Positions 17,212 through 26,340 of a DNA stretch of 64,000 nt are shown piece by piece. The notes below the pieces were generated by a model. The model had not been told where the DNA came from. It ran no database searches and saw only the letters and a list, made by a program, of their open reading frames with translations. Position 1 is the first letter of the stretch; the number at the start of each line of letters is the position of its first letter. The stretch is taken from positions 1,302,001 through 1,366,000 of the forward strand of contig NZ_JAFBCN010000001.1 of assembly GCF_016907755.1 (NCBI RefSeq), in the 5' to 3' direction. The DNA is from Cellulosimicrobium cellulans (GTDB taxonomy: Bacteria > Actinomycetota > Actinomycetes > Actinomycetales > Cellulomonadaceae). The position numbers were made by a program, and so were the translations under genes.

Positions 17212-18354
17212 ATGCCCGCACACCCGCTCGTCCGTTCCTCCGCACCGCCCGGCCGCCCGTCGGGTCGTCCGTCCGACCGGCGCCGAGCGACCGCCGTCGT
17301 GCTCGGTCTCGTCGCGCTCCTGGCGACGGGTGCGTGCAGCGCCGCGCAGGCGTCCGACGACGGACCGGCTGCGGCCGGCGCGCTCGCCCCGGACGCCGAC
17401 CTGCCCACCGAGGTTCCCGAGGGCACGGTCCTGCGGATCGGCGACCCGACGACGCAGAAGGCGTTCGAGCTGGCCGGCGACGACCTCGACAGCGACTTCT
17501 CGTTCGAGGTCGAGTGGGCCAACATCTCCGGCGGCCCGGCGACGACGGAGGCGTTCCGCGCGGGGTCGCTCGACGTCGGCGCGGTGGCCGAGATCCCGCC
17601 GATCCACGCGACGTGGACGGGCCTTGACGTGCAGATCTACGCGTCGATCTACCGCGAGAACTGGGAGGACGCGCCGATCTACGAGTTCGCGGGCGCGCCG
17701 GGCGTCGAGCTCGACTCGTTGGAGGACTTCCGCGGCCACCGCATCGCGTTCAGCCCGGGCCAGGCGCAGGGCGCGATCGTGCTCAAGGCGCTCCAGGAGG
17801 CCGGTCTCACGCAGGACGACGTCGAGCTCGTCGAGCTGCCGAGCACGGGCGACGTGTACTCGACGGCGCTCGCCGCCGGTGAGGTCGACATCGCCCCGCT
17901 GGGCGGCACGCAGCTCTTCCGCTACCTGGGCACGTACGAGGCCGACGGTGCGACGTCGGTCAAGCACCACCTGCGCGACGACGCCTCGCACCTCTACGGA
18001 CCGACCGAGGTCGTGCGGGACCCGGCCAAGGCCGCGGCCCTGCGCGAGTACGTCGCGGCGTGGGCGGCGGCGAAGATCTGGATCGACGAGCACCCCGAGG
18101 AGTGGAAGCAGGGGTACTACGTCGAGGACCAGGGGCTGAGCGAGGAGGACGCGCAGTACCTCATCGACCACGCGCCCGTCCCGGACATCCCGTCCGACCT
18201 CACCGAGGGCATCGAGCGCACGCAGGCGACGATCGACCTGCTCGCGACCGAGCTCGACCACGAGCCGTTCGACGCCACCGACCTGTTCGACGAGCGCTTC
18301 GGCCCCGTCGCGGGCGAGGCCGCCGCGGCGGCACGCGACGGGGGAGCGCAGTGA
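17212..18354 (+). CDS. ssuA: Aliphatic sulfonate-type ABC substrate-binding lipoprotein
   Basis: A 380-residue lipoprotein that captures an organosulfur compound outside the membrane. The N-terminus has Arg residues, a hydrophobic stretch and the lipobox LLATGAC near residue 43. The body follows the SsuA/TauA pattern (RIGDPTTQKAFELA, GSLDVGAVAEIPPIHA, GHRIAFSPGQAQGAI, ALAAGEVDIAPLGG). The ATG at 17212 is preferred over 17179 because GAGAGGA lies six bases before it. It starts a five-gene coupled operon with permease, ATPase and two flavin monooxygenases. Exact ligand unknown. Confidence 0.88.
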   Translation: MPAHPLVRSSAPPGRPSGRPSDRRRATAVVLGLVALLATGACSAAQASDDGPAAAGALAPDADLPTEVPEGTVLRIGDPTTQKAFELAGDDLDSDFSFEVEWANISGGPATTEAFRAGSLDVGAVAEIPPIHATWTGLDVQIYASIYRENWEDAPIYEFAGAPGVELDSLEDFRGHRIAFSPGQAQGAIVLKALQEAGLTQDDVELVELPSTGDVYSTALAAGEVDIAPLGGTQLFRYLGTYEADGATSVKHHLRDDASHLYGPTEVVRDPAKAAALREYVAAWAAAKIWIDEHPEEWKQGYYVEDQGLSEEDAQYLIDHAPVPDIPSDLTEGIERTQATIDLLATELDHEPFDATDLFDERFGPVAGEAAAAARDGGAQ

Positions 18355-19214
18355 GCGCGGCGGTCGTCGACCGGGTGGACCTCGCGGCCCCGAGGCTCGA
18401 CGCCGCACCCGCGACGACCGCGGACGTGCGCCCTCGCGGCACGCGCCTGGGGCTCGGCCGGCCGATCCCGCTCGCGGCGCTCGTCGGGGTGACGCTCCTC
18501 GTCGGCGTCTGGTCGGTCGGCTCCGCCACGGGGCTCATCGACCCGCGCGTGCTGTCCGCGCCGTGGACGGTCGTCACGACGGGTGCCGAGCTCGTCGCGA
18601 ACGGCAAGCTCGGCGCGCACCTCGGGGTGTCTCTCACGCGTGCGGCGCTCGGGCTCGCGTTCGGCATCGTCGCGGGCGTCGTGCTCGCCCTCGCCGCCGG
18701 GCTGAGCCGGGTCGGCGACGCCGTGCTCGACGGCCCGATCCAGGTCAAGCGCGCCATCCCCAACCTCGCGCTCCTGCCGCTGCTCATCCTGTGGTTCGGG
18801 ATCGGCGAGGAGATGAAGGTCATCACCATCGCGCTCGGGGTGTTCATCCCGATCTACCTGCACACGCACAACGGCCTGCGGGCGATCGACAGCCGCTACG
18901 TCGAGCTCGCCGAGACGGTGCAGCTCTCGCGGTGGCAGTTCGTGCGCCGCGTGATCCTGCCGGGTGCGCTGCCCGGGTTCTTCCTCGGGCTGCGGTTCGC
19001 GGTGACGGGGTCGATGCTCGCGCTCGTCGTCGTCGAGCAGGTCAACGCGACGGCCGGGATCGGCTACATGATGGAGCTCGCGCGGACGTACGGGCAGACG
19101 GAGATCATCCTCGTCGGCCTCGTGGTCTACGGCGTGCTGGGCTACTCCGCGGACCTCGGCGTCCGCCTCCTGCAGAGGAGGGTGCTGTCGTGGCGGCGCA
19201 CGCTGGAGGACTGA
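18351..19214 (+). CDS. ssuC: Sulfonate ABC transporter permease
   Basis: A 287-residue inner-membrane permease. After a 40-residue polar N-terminus there are about six hydrophobic segments, and the coupling loop reads ELAETVQLSRWQFVRRVILPGALPGFFLGLR, the EAA motif of the SsuC/TauC group. The GTG at 18351 shares GTGA with the ssuA stop. It pairs with the ATPase at 19217 and the binding lipoprotein at 17212. Confidence 0.9.
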   Translation: MSAAVVDRVDLAAPRLDAAPATTADVRPRGTRLGLGRPIPLAALVGVTLLVGVWSVGSATGLIDPRVLSAPWTVVTTGAELVANGKLGAHLGVSLTRAALGLAFGIVAGVVLALAAGLSRVGDAVLDGPIQVKRAIPNLALLPLLILWFGIGEEMKVITIALGVFIPIYLHTHNGLRAIDSRYVELAETVQLSRWQFVRRVILPGALPGFFLGLRFAVTGSMLALVVVEQVNATAGIGYMMELARTYGQTEIILVGLVVYGVLGYSADLGVRLLQRRVLSWRRTLED

Positions 19215-19216
19215 CC

Positions 19217-19989
<773 letters not shown>

Positions 19990-19993
<4 letters not shown>

Positions 19994-21393
19994 CCCGCTA
20001 CTCCTCCGCAGACCACCGCCCCGGCCGCCTGCACCTCAACGCGTTCCTCATGAGCACGGGCCACCACGAGGCGTCGTGGCGGCTGCCGGAGAGCGACCCG
20101 TCGTGGACGTCGACGAACATCACCCACCTGCAGCGCCTCGCGCAGATCGCGGAGGCGGGCAAGCTCGACTCGATCTTCTTCGCCGACGGCCCCGGGCTGC
20201 GGTCCGACGTCGGGCGCCGCCCGGCGGGGTCGCTCGACCCGCTCATCGTGCTCACGGCGATCGCGACCGTGACCGAGCGCATCGGCCTGATCGCGACGGC
20301 GTCGACGACGTACAACTCGCCCTACAACCTCGCGCGGCGGTTCGCGTCGATCGACCACGTCTCCGGCGGTCGGGCCGGGTGGAACGTCGTGACGACGGCG
20401 GGGCCGGACATCGCGCGCAACTTCGGCCTCGACGACCAGCCGGCGCACGCCGTGCGGTACGACCGCGCGGCGGAGTTCCTCGACGTCGCGTTCCAGCTCT
20501 GGGACTCGTGGGAGGACGACGCCGTGCTCGCCGACAAGGCCGCGGGCGTGTGGGCGGACGCGGGCAAGATCCACGCTCCCGGCCACGTCGGTCCGCACTT
20601 CTCCGTGCACGGCGCGCTCACCACGCCCCGCTCGCCGCAGGCGCGGCCGCTCATCGTGCAGGCCGGGTCGTCGGAGGACGGCAAGGACCTCGCCGCGCGC
20701 TACGCCGAGGCGGTGTTCACCGCGCACCAGACGCTCGACGACGCCCGCGACTTCTACGCCGACCTCAAGGCCCGCGCGGTCACCGTCGGCCGCGACCCGG
20801 GGACGGTGAGGATCCTGCCCGGCATCGTCCCCGTCATCGGGTCGACCGAGGCGGAGGCGCTCGCCCAGGAGCGTGAGCTCGACGAGCTCATCGTCCCGGA
20901 GTACGCGCGCGCCCAGCTCGCGAAGACGCTGCGTCTCGCGCCCGAGGACCTGCCGCTCGACCGCGAGCTGCCCGACGACCTGCCCACCGAGGACGAGATC
21001 GAGGGCGCCAAGAGCCGGTACACGCTCATCGTCGAGCTCGCGCGGCGCGAGCGGCTCACGGTGCGCCAGCTCATCGGGCGGCTCGGCGGCGGGCGCGGGC
21101 ACCGCACGTTCGCGGGCACGCCCGAGCAGGTCGCCGACGCGATCCAGGACTGGTACGACGCCGAGGCCGCCGACGGGTTCAACATCATGCCCGCGGTCCT
21201 GCCGTCGGGGCTCGAGCGGTTCGTCGAGCACGTGCTGCCGGTGCTGCGCGAGCGCGGCCTGTTCCGCGAGGAGTACGAGGGCCGGACGCTGCGCGAGCAC
21301 TACGGGCTCGAGCGCCCGGCCAACCGGTACGCAGGCGGTGTCGGCGCGACGTCGGACGGCACCGCGCGCGTCCTCGAGGGGGCCCTCGCGTGA
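19990..21393 (+). CDS. FMNH2-dependent monooxygenase, NtaA/SnaA/DszA family
   Basis: A 467-residue cytoplasmic luciferase-like monooxygenase. Family features are LHLNAFLMSTGHHEASWRLP at the N-terminus, the flavin-binding WNVVTTAGPDIARNFGLDD and PLIVQAGSSEDGKDLAARYAEAVFTA. It needs reduced flavin from a separate reductase that is not in this operon. The ATG overlaps the ssuB stop (ATGA) and its stop overlaps the next GTG. Next to an SsuD-like enzyme and a sulfonate transporter, it probably opens a C-S bond in an organosulfur compound; DszA-like sulfone cleavage is one possibility. Confidence 0.88.
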
Positions 21394-22466
21394 GCGCCGA
21401 GCACCTCTGGTACATCCCGAACCAGGTCCGGCCGGGCCACCGCGGGGACGACACGGTCGAGGACCACAACAGCCTCGACACCCTGACGAGCCACGCGCAC
21501 GCCCTGGAGCGTCACGGGTTCGCGGGGGCGCTGCTCGGGACGAGCTGGGGGCGTCCCGACACGTTCACGGTCGCGACGGCGCTCGCGGCCCGCACGACGA
21601 CGTTCGAGCCGCTCGTCGCGATCCGGCCCGGGTTCTGGCGGCCCGCGCACTTCGCGTCCGCCGCCGCGACGCTCGACCACCTCAGCGGCGGGCGGCTGCG
21701 GGTCAACATCGTGTCCGGCACGGACGGGCAGGAGGCGTACGGCGACGGCGAGGCGGACCCTGCCCACCGGTACGCGCGCACGCGCGAGTTCCTGCAGATC
21801 GTGCGGCGCCTGTGGACGCAGGAGGAGGTGACGTACGCCGGGGAGCACTTCTCGGTGACCGGGTCACGGCTCGGGCCGCGTCCCGTGGCGCGCGAGGGCC
21901 GCGCGCACCCGCGGATCTACTTCGGCGGCGCGTCGGAGGCGGCCGAGCGGGTCGCCGCGACCGAGGCTGACGTCCAGCTCTTCTGGGGCGAGCCGCTCGA
22001 CGGGATCGCGGAGCGCATCGACCGGCTGAAGCGGCTGAGCGCCGAGCTGGGGCGCGAGCACGCCCCGCTCGAGTTCGGGCTGCGGATCACGACGTTCGTC
22101 CGCGACACCACCGAGGAGGCGTGGGCCGACGCCGAGGCGAAGGTCGCGGAGCTCGCCGCGCGGTCGCGCGAGGGCGAGGCCTGGACCGCGCGCGACCGGG
22201 GGCGGAAGACCGCCGTCGGGCAGCAGCGCCTGCTCGACCTCGCCGCGCGCGGCGAGGTGCTCGACGACAACCTGTGGACGACGCCCGGCCGGTTCGGCGG
22301 CGGAGGAGCGGGCACGACGTGGCTCGTCGGCTCGGCGGAGGACGTCGCGAAGTCGGTGCGGCGCTACCAGGACCTCGGCGTCACGCACTTCGTCCTCTCC
22401 GACACCCCGTACCTGCGCGAGATCGAGCGCCAGGGCACCCGGCTCCTCCCGCTCCTGCGGGACTGA
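21390..22466 (+). CDS. ssuD: Alkanesulfonate monooxygenase-like flavoenzyme
   Basis: A 358-residue luciferase-like FMNH2-dependent monooxygenase of the SsuD type, which releases sulfite from alkanesulfonates. Motifs include HGFAGALLGTSWGRPDTFTVATALAARTT, RPGFWRPAHFASAAATLDHLSGGRLRVNIVSG and RIYFGGASEAAERVAA. The GTG at 21390 shares GTGA with the stop of the preceding monooxygenase. It is the last gene of the organosulfur operon and a strong hairpin follows. Substrate range is inferred from the family and transporter. Confidence 0.85.
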   Translation: MSAEHLWYIPNQVRPGHRGDDTVEDHNSLDTLTSHAHALERHGFAGALLGTSWGRPDTFTVATALAARTTTFEPLVAIRPGFWRPAHFASAAATLDHLSGGRLRVNIVSGTDGQEAYGDGEADPAHRYARTREFLQIVRRLWTQEEVTYAGEHFSVTGSRLGPRPVAREGRAHPRIYFGGASEAAERVAATEADVQLFWGEPLDGIAERIDRLKRLSAELGREHAPLEFGLRITTFVRDTTEEAWADAEAKVAELAARSREGEAWTARDRGRKTAVGQQRLLDLAARGEVLDDNLWTTPGRFGGGGAGTTWLVGSAEDVAKSVRRYQDLGVTHFVLSDTPYLREIERQGTRLLPLLRD

Positions 22467-22479
22467 CCGGTCACGGTCC

Positions 22480-22543
22480 AGATCGACCCGTGCGTCCCGA
22501 GACCGGCCCCCTCAGGGTCCGGCTCGGACGCGCGGGTCGATCT
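22480..22543 (+). terminator. Terminator of the sulfonate operon
   Basis: A long imperfect hairpin: AGATCGACCCGTGCGTCC (22480-22497) pairs with GGACGCGCGGGTCGATCT (22526-22543) and the stem continues inward to CCGG. It lies 14 bases after the ssuD stop. Confidence 0.82.
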
Positions 22544-22599
22544 CGTTCCGGCGGGCGATCCCCGCGCGGACGCACCCCGGCCCGGAGTACCGTCCGGAC

Positions 22600-23469
22600 G
22601 TGGATCAGAGCCAGCTCGACGACCTCGCCGCCCGCCTGCGCGCCGCGGGGTGCGTCTTCGCGGAGGACGAGGCCGCGCTCCTCGTCGCGCGGGCCGACGA
22701 CGACGCGCACCTCGAGGCGCTCGCCGCACGCCGGGTCGCCGGGGAGCCGCTCGAGCACGTGCTCGGGTACGTCGACTTCCACGGGCTCCGCGTCGCCGTC
22801 GACCCCGGGGTGTTCGTGCCGCGCCAGCGCACCACGCTGCTCGTCGACGAGGCGGTCGCGCTCGGGCGGCAGGTCGCCGGGGCCGCCCCGGGTGACCGCC
22901 CGGTCGCGCTGCCCGACGGCGCACCGGACCGCGCGCACGTCCGGTCGCCCGTCGTCGTGGTCGACCTGTGCTGCGGCGCCGGGGCGCTCGGGCTCGCGAC
23001 GGCGACGGACCTCGGCGCCGTGGCCGACGTCGCGCTGCACGCCACCGACGTGGACCCGGCCGCCGTCGCGTGCGCGGCGCGCAACGTCGCAGCCGTCGGA
23101 GGCACCGCCCACGAGGGCGACCTGTTCGACCCGCTGCCCGCCGGACTCCGGGGACGCGTGGACCTGCTGCTCGCGAACGTGCCGTACGTGCCGACGGCGG
23201 AGATCCCGCTGCTGCCGCGCGAGGCGCGCGACCACGAGGCGCACGTCGCGCTCGACGGCGGCGGCGACGGGCTGGACGTGCTGCGCCGCGTCGCGGCCGA
23301 CGCGCGGGAATGGCTCGCGCCGGGCGGCCACCTGTTCACCGAGTCCGGCGAGCGGCAGGCCGCAGGCGCCGTCGACGTCCTCGAACGAGCGGGGCTGCGG
23401 GCGCGCGTCGTCCGCGACGAGGAGATCGGCGCGACGATCGTCGTCGGGACGCTCCCCGCCGAGACGTGA
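22600..23469 (+). CDS. PrmC/HemK-related methyltransferase (N5-glutamine type, substrate unknown)
   Basis: A 289-residue SAM-dependent methyltransferase. Residues 1-75 form the helical N-terminal domain (RRVAGEPLEHVLGYVDFHGLRVAVDPGVFVPRQRT), then motif I VVDLCCGAGALGLA and the catalytic-loop motif NVPY at residue 193, where true PrmC has NPPY. This matches the actinobacterial PrmC-related group whose substrate is unknown, rather than the release-factor enzyme. The GTG at 22600 is the first start. The stop codon lies inside a perfect 20-bp inverted repeat. Stand-alone gene. Confidence 0.85.
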   Translation: MDQSQLDDLAARLRAAGCVFAEDEAALLVARADDDAHLEALAARRVAGEPLEHVLGYVDFHGLRVAVDPGVFVPRQRTTLLVDEAVALGRQVAGAAPGDRPVALPDGAPDRAHVRSPVVVVDLCCGAGALGLATATDLGAVADVALHATDVDPAAVACAARNVAAVGGTAHEGDLFDPLPAGLRGRVDLLLANVPYVPTAEIPLLPREARDHEAHVALDGGGDGLDVLRRVAADAREWLAPGGHLFTESGERQAAGAVDVLERAGLRARVVRDEEIGATIVVGTLPAET

Positions 23470-23516
23470 GAAGTGGCCCCCGGGACGTGCGGTTCAGGGG
23501 CCACTTCTCACGTCTC
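23461..23516. terminator. Perfect 20-bp inverted repeat overlapping a stop codon
   Basis: Positions 23461-23480 (GAGACGTGAGAAGTGGCCCC) and 23497-23516 are exact reverse complements around a 16-base loop. The left arm includes the last codons and TGA of the methyltransferase gene. Probable terminator; the perfect symmetry also suits a mobile palindromic element. Confidence 0.8.
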
Positions 23517-23623
23517 GTCAGGCTCCGCGGCGGACTCGCAGGTCTCGGTGCAAGGATCCGGACGCACGCGACAGGTCCTGGACGAGGGCATGTCGGACGT
23601 GCCCTCCACTGAGGGGGCCCGCA

Positions 23624-24172
23624 ATGAGCGACCGACGGGGACGACGGCGTGCGCGCGGTCTCGCCGCAGCGCTGCTCGTCGCCGTGCTGCCCGCGTGCGG
23701 TGGCCCGGGAGGCCCGGTCACCGCGTGTCCCGCGGTCGGCTACGTGGCGCGCCTCGAGGTCCGGCTCGACGACTCCTGGCCGGATCGGGACGCCTACGGC
23801 GTCCTCGTGGGCTGCGTCGGGATCAACCCCTGCGGGCTCGTGCGTGACGGGACGGTCTCGCTCGACCCGGAGCCGATCCTGACGACGCTCCCCGACCACC
23901 CGGTCCCGCCGGACCAGCCCGAGGGTGCCGAGACCCCGTCCGAGGCGGCGGCGGAGGACATGCCCGTCGGGCCGTCGCGCGGCGGCTGGACGGGCTCCGC
24001 GATGGACGGCCCGGTCGGGCCGATCGCCGTGCGCGTCGTGGAGCTCGCGTCGGGTGACGTCGTCGTCGAGCATGAGGTCGACCCCGTGTGGGAGACCACG
24101 ACCGGCGACTTCGGGCCGGACTGCGGCGGGCCGTCGGTCGCGACGGTCGACGTCACCGACCCGCGGGCGTGA
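23624..24172 (+). CDS. Unrecognised lipoprotein
   Basis: A 182-residue secreted lipoprotein that I do not recognise. The signal peptide is MSDRRGRRRARGLAAALLVA with lipobox VLPAC, placing the lipidated Cys near residue 25. The mature part has four further Cys (YVGL-like region, VGCVGINPCG, DCGG), a Pro/Glu-rich middle (residues 95-120) and a beta-rich look (RLEVRLDDSW, IAVRVVELASGDVVVEHEVD). The ATG at 23624 follows GAGGGGG. It may be an immunoglobulin-like cell-surface domain. Convergent with the kinase gene at 24176. Confidence 0.75.
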   Translation: MSDRRGRRRARGLAAALLVAVLPACGGPGGPVTACPAVGYVARLEVRLDDSWPDRDAYGVLVGCVGINPCGLVRDGTVSLDPEPILTTLPDHPVPPDQPEGAETPSEAAAEDMPVGPSRGGWTGSAMDGPVGPIAVRVVELASGDVVVEHEVDPVWETTTGDFGPDCGGPSVATVDVTDPRA

Positions 24173-24175
24173 CGC

Positions 24176-24883
24176 CTACGCCGCGCTGGGTCGCAGCAGC
24201 GCGCTGATCTCCTTCTCGGCCTGCGTCGGCGTCAGGGCGCGACACCCGAGCGACTCCCAGTGGCGCACGAGTCCGGGCTCGGCGCGCAGCAGCGCCCAGC
24301 CGCGCCGGAACAGGGTCAGCGGCGGCTTGCGCATCTCCGCGAGGTCGCGCAGCAGCCGGAACCAGAAGGTCACCAGCCGGTTGCGGCGCAGGCAGATCGC
24401 GTCGGCGAGCACGTCCTCGGCGCGCAGCGCGGCGACGATCTCCGCGGCGAAGATCCCCTCCGCCAGCACGACGCGCGAGCCCGTGACGTCGAGGTGCGTC
24501 GTGCCGGTGCGGGTCGACGTCGGGATGTCGTAGACCGGGACGTCGGCGTGGCCGGTCCGCGCGAGGTCGACGAGCGCGGAGATCGCGCCCCGCGCGTCCC
24601 ACGACCGCGGGTCGTCCCAGTCCACGATGCCGAACCGCGTCGGCAGGCCGGGGTGGTCGTGGTCGAGGTAGAAGTCGTCGAGCGCGACGACCGGGAGGCC
24701 GAGGCGCCGCGTGAGCGACGTCTTCCCCGAGCCGGACGCGCCCGTGAGGAGCACGACCCGCGTCGGGACCTCGCGCGAGCCCGGCGGGAGGTCGAACAGC
24801 GCGGGGTCCGTGCCGAGGTCGTCGGTCGCCGGACCCGTGCCGGTCTCGACCGGGTCTCCGTCGTCGTGCTGAGGGTCGCTCAC
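24176..24883 (-). CDS. Uridine kinase-like P-loop NTPase
   Basis: A 235-residue cytoplasmic protein. Walker A GASGSGKTS near residue 48 is followed by LPVVALDDFYLDHDHPGLP, the substrate-binding stretch of uridine kinase/phosphoribulokinase-like enzymes, then VDWDDPRSWD and VLAEGIFAAEIV. Residues 1-38 are an acidic tail. The GTG at 24883 is the start. Divergent from the NUDIX gene with a 60-base gap. Nucleoside phosphorylation is the best guess; the substrate is not proven. Confidence 0.82.
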   Translation of the reverse strand: MSDPQHDDGDPVETGTGPATDDLGTDPALFDLPPGSREVPTRVVLLTGASGSGKTSLTRRLGLPVVALDDFYLDHDHPGLPTRFGIVDWDDPRSWDARGAISALVDLARTGHADVPVYDIPTSTRTGTTHLDVTGSRVVLAEGIFAAEIVAALRAEDVLADAICLRRNRLVTFWFRLLRDLAEMRKPPLTLFRRGWALLRAEPGLVRHWESLGCRALTPTQAEKEISALLRPSAA

Positions 24884-24943
24884 GGGACCCCATTCTCGCA
24901 GCGCCGCACGGGGACGGGCACGCACGCCGCGTAGCCTTCGCCG

Positions 24944-25594
24944 GTGACCACCCTCGATCCTGCCGCCCTGCTCGCCCGCGACGCCCTCGCCCGCCTCGAC
25001 CGCTGGGAGCCGGTCGACGAGCAGCAGGCGGCGCTCGCGGCCGAGTACCGCGCGTTCGTCCGTGGCGACGGCGGCTCCGGTCCGCGCGCTGACGCCGTCC
25101 GGCGCGACGGCGGACCGCAGCACCTCACGGCGAGCTGCTTCGTGCTCAGCCCGGACCTGGACCGCGTCCTGCTCTGCTTCCACCGCAAGGGCCAGTTCTG
25201 GGTCCAGGTGGGCGGGCACACCGAGCCGGACGACACGACGCTCGCGGGCGCCGCCTTCCGTGAGGCGCGCGAGGAGAGCGGCCTCGACGACCTCGTCCCG
25301 TTCGACCCGGACCCGCCCGCCGGGACGGGCACCGACCCGCGCACCGACGCCGCGCCGTCCGCCCCGGTCGACGTGCACCGGCACGACCTCGCCGCCGCGT
25401 TCGGCGCGTGCCGCACGCACTGGGACGTCGGGTTCGTCGCGTTCGCCGACCCGGCCGCGCGGACGGCCGTGAGCGACGAGAGCGAGGACGTCGCGTGGTT
25501 CCCGGTCGACGCCCTGCCGGCCGGGACGCCGGACGACTTCCCGGCCCGCCTGGCGACCGTCCTCGCCGAGGTGCGCCACCGCCGTCGGGCCTGA
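24944..25594 (+). CDS. NUDIX hydrolase
   Basis: A 216-residue cytoplasmic enzyme with an intact NUDIX box (GGHTEPDDTTLAGAAFREAREESGL, near residues 90-114) that binds Mg and cleaves nucleoside diphosphate-linked compounds. Before it are a helical N-terminus and ASCFVLSPDLDRVLLCFHRKGQFWVQV. A Pro/Asp/Thr-rich insert of about 20 residues follows the box and is longer than usual. The GTG at 24944 is the only plausible start. Substrate unknown. Confidence 0.88.
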   Translation: MTTLDPAALLARDALARLDRWEPVDEQQAALAAEYRAFVRGDGGSGPRADAVRRDGGPQHLTASCFVLSPDLDRVLLCFHRKGQFWVQVGGHTEPDDTTLAGAAFREAREESGLDDLVPFDPDPPAGTGTDPRTDAAPSAPVDVHRHDLAAAFGACRTHWDVGFVAFADPAARTAVSDESEDVAWFPVDALPAGTPDDFPARLATVLAEVRHRRRA

Positions 25595-25639
25595 GCGCAG
25601 GGCGGCCGAGGTCGAGCCGTGGTCCGCGAGGCAGCGGCC

Positions 25640-25690
25640 TGGTCGTGACCACGCCTCTACCGCGGCCTACCCGGGCTCTCCCTCGGCGGG
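25640..25690. repeat. Diverged family-2 intergenic repeat between convergent genes
   Basis: Contains the phrases CCTCTACCGCGGCCTACCCG and CTCTCCCTCGGC that resemble parts of the repeats at 16790-16863 and 51963-52050. It lies between the NUDIX and LutC stops. Similarity is partial. Confidence 0.35.
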
Positions 25691-26340
25691 GCGAGGATCA
25701 CGTGGAGGGTGCGCGGGCCGTGCACGCCCTCGACGCGGGAGAGCTCGATGTCGCTCGTCGCGCTGGGGCCGCTGATCCACGTCTGCGGTCGCTCCGCGTG
25801 CGCGGCGAGAAGCCGGACGCCCTCGGGCACGGTCTGCACCACCTGGTCCGTGCGCACGACGCACACGTGCAGGTCGGGGACGAGCGTGATCGCGCGCCGG
25901 CCCTGGTCGGGCTCGCCGTCGAGCACGATCGTCCCGGTGTCGGCGATCGCGACGCGCGCGGCGGTGACGACGGCGTCCGCACGGTCGAGCTCGTCGGGGG
26001 TGCGCGGGTCGTCGCGCGTGTCGGGCACGACGACGGTCCCGTCGCCCAGGGCGCTCAGCCACGCGACGTCGAGCCCTGGCGGCACGACGACGGACGCCGC
26101 GTCCGTGAGCAGGTCGCCGACGATCCTGGCCACCTCGGCCGGGCCGGCGGCGCGGTGAACGTGCGCCCGGTAGTCGACGAGCCGGTCGACGAAGAGGTCC
26201 ACGGCCTCCGGCGAGCCGGGGTCGAGCTCGCCGCGCTCGCGGTACACCCGCGGGACGGAGCCGGACGCCGCCGAGGCGGTCGTCATCGACCCGCCGAGCG
26301 CGCCGCGCACGCGGCCGAGGACGTCGTCGCGCGCGCTCAT
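25657..26340 (-). CDS. lutC: LutC, lactate utilisation subunit
   Basis: A 227-residue protein of the LutC/YkgG (DUF162-type) family, part of the LutABC complex that oxidises L-lactate to pyruvate in the cytoplasm or at the membrane. Motifs include VVPPGLDVAWL, DAVVTAARVAIADTGTIVLDG and the C-terminal SGPSATSDIELSRVEGVHGPRTLHVIL. The ATG at 26340 overlaps the lutB stop as ATGA, and it is last in lutA-lutB-lutC. Confidence 0.92.
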   Translation of the reverse strand: MSARDDVLGRVRGALGGSMTTASAASGSVPRVYRERGELDPGSPEAVDLFVDRLVDYRAHVHRAAGPAEVARIVGDLLTDAASVVVPPGLDVAWLSALGDGTVVVPDTRDDPRTPDELDRADAVVTAARVAIADTGTIVLDGEPDQGRRAITLVPDLHVCVVRTDQVVQTVPEGVRLLAAHAERPQTWISGPSATSDIELSRVEGVHGPRTLHVILAPPRESPGRPR

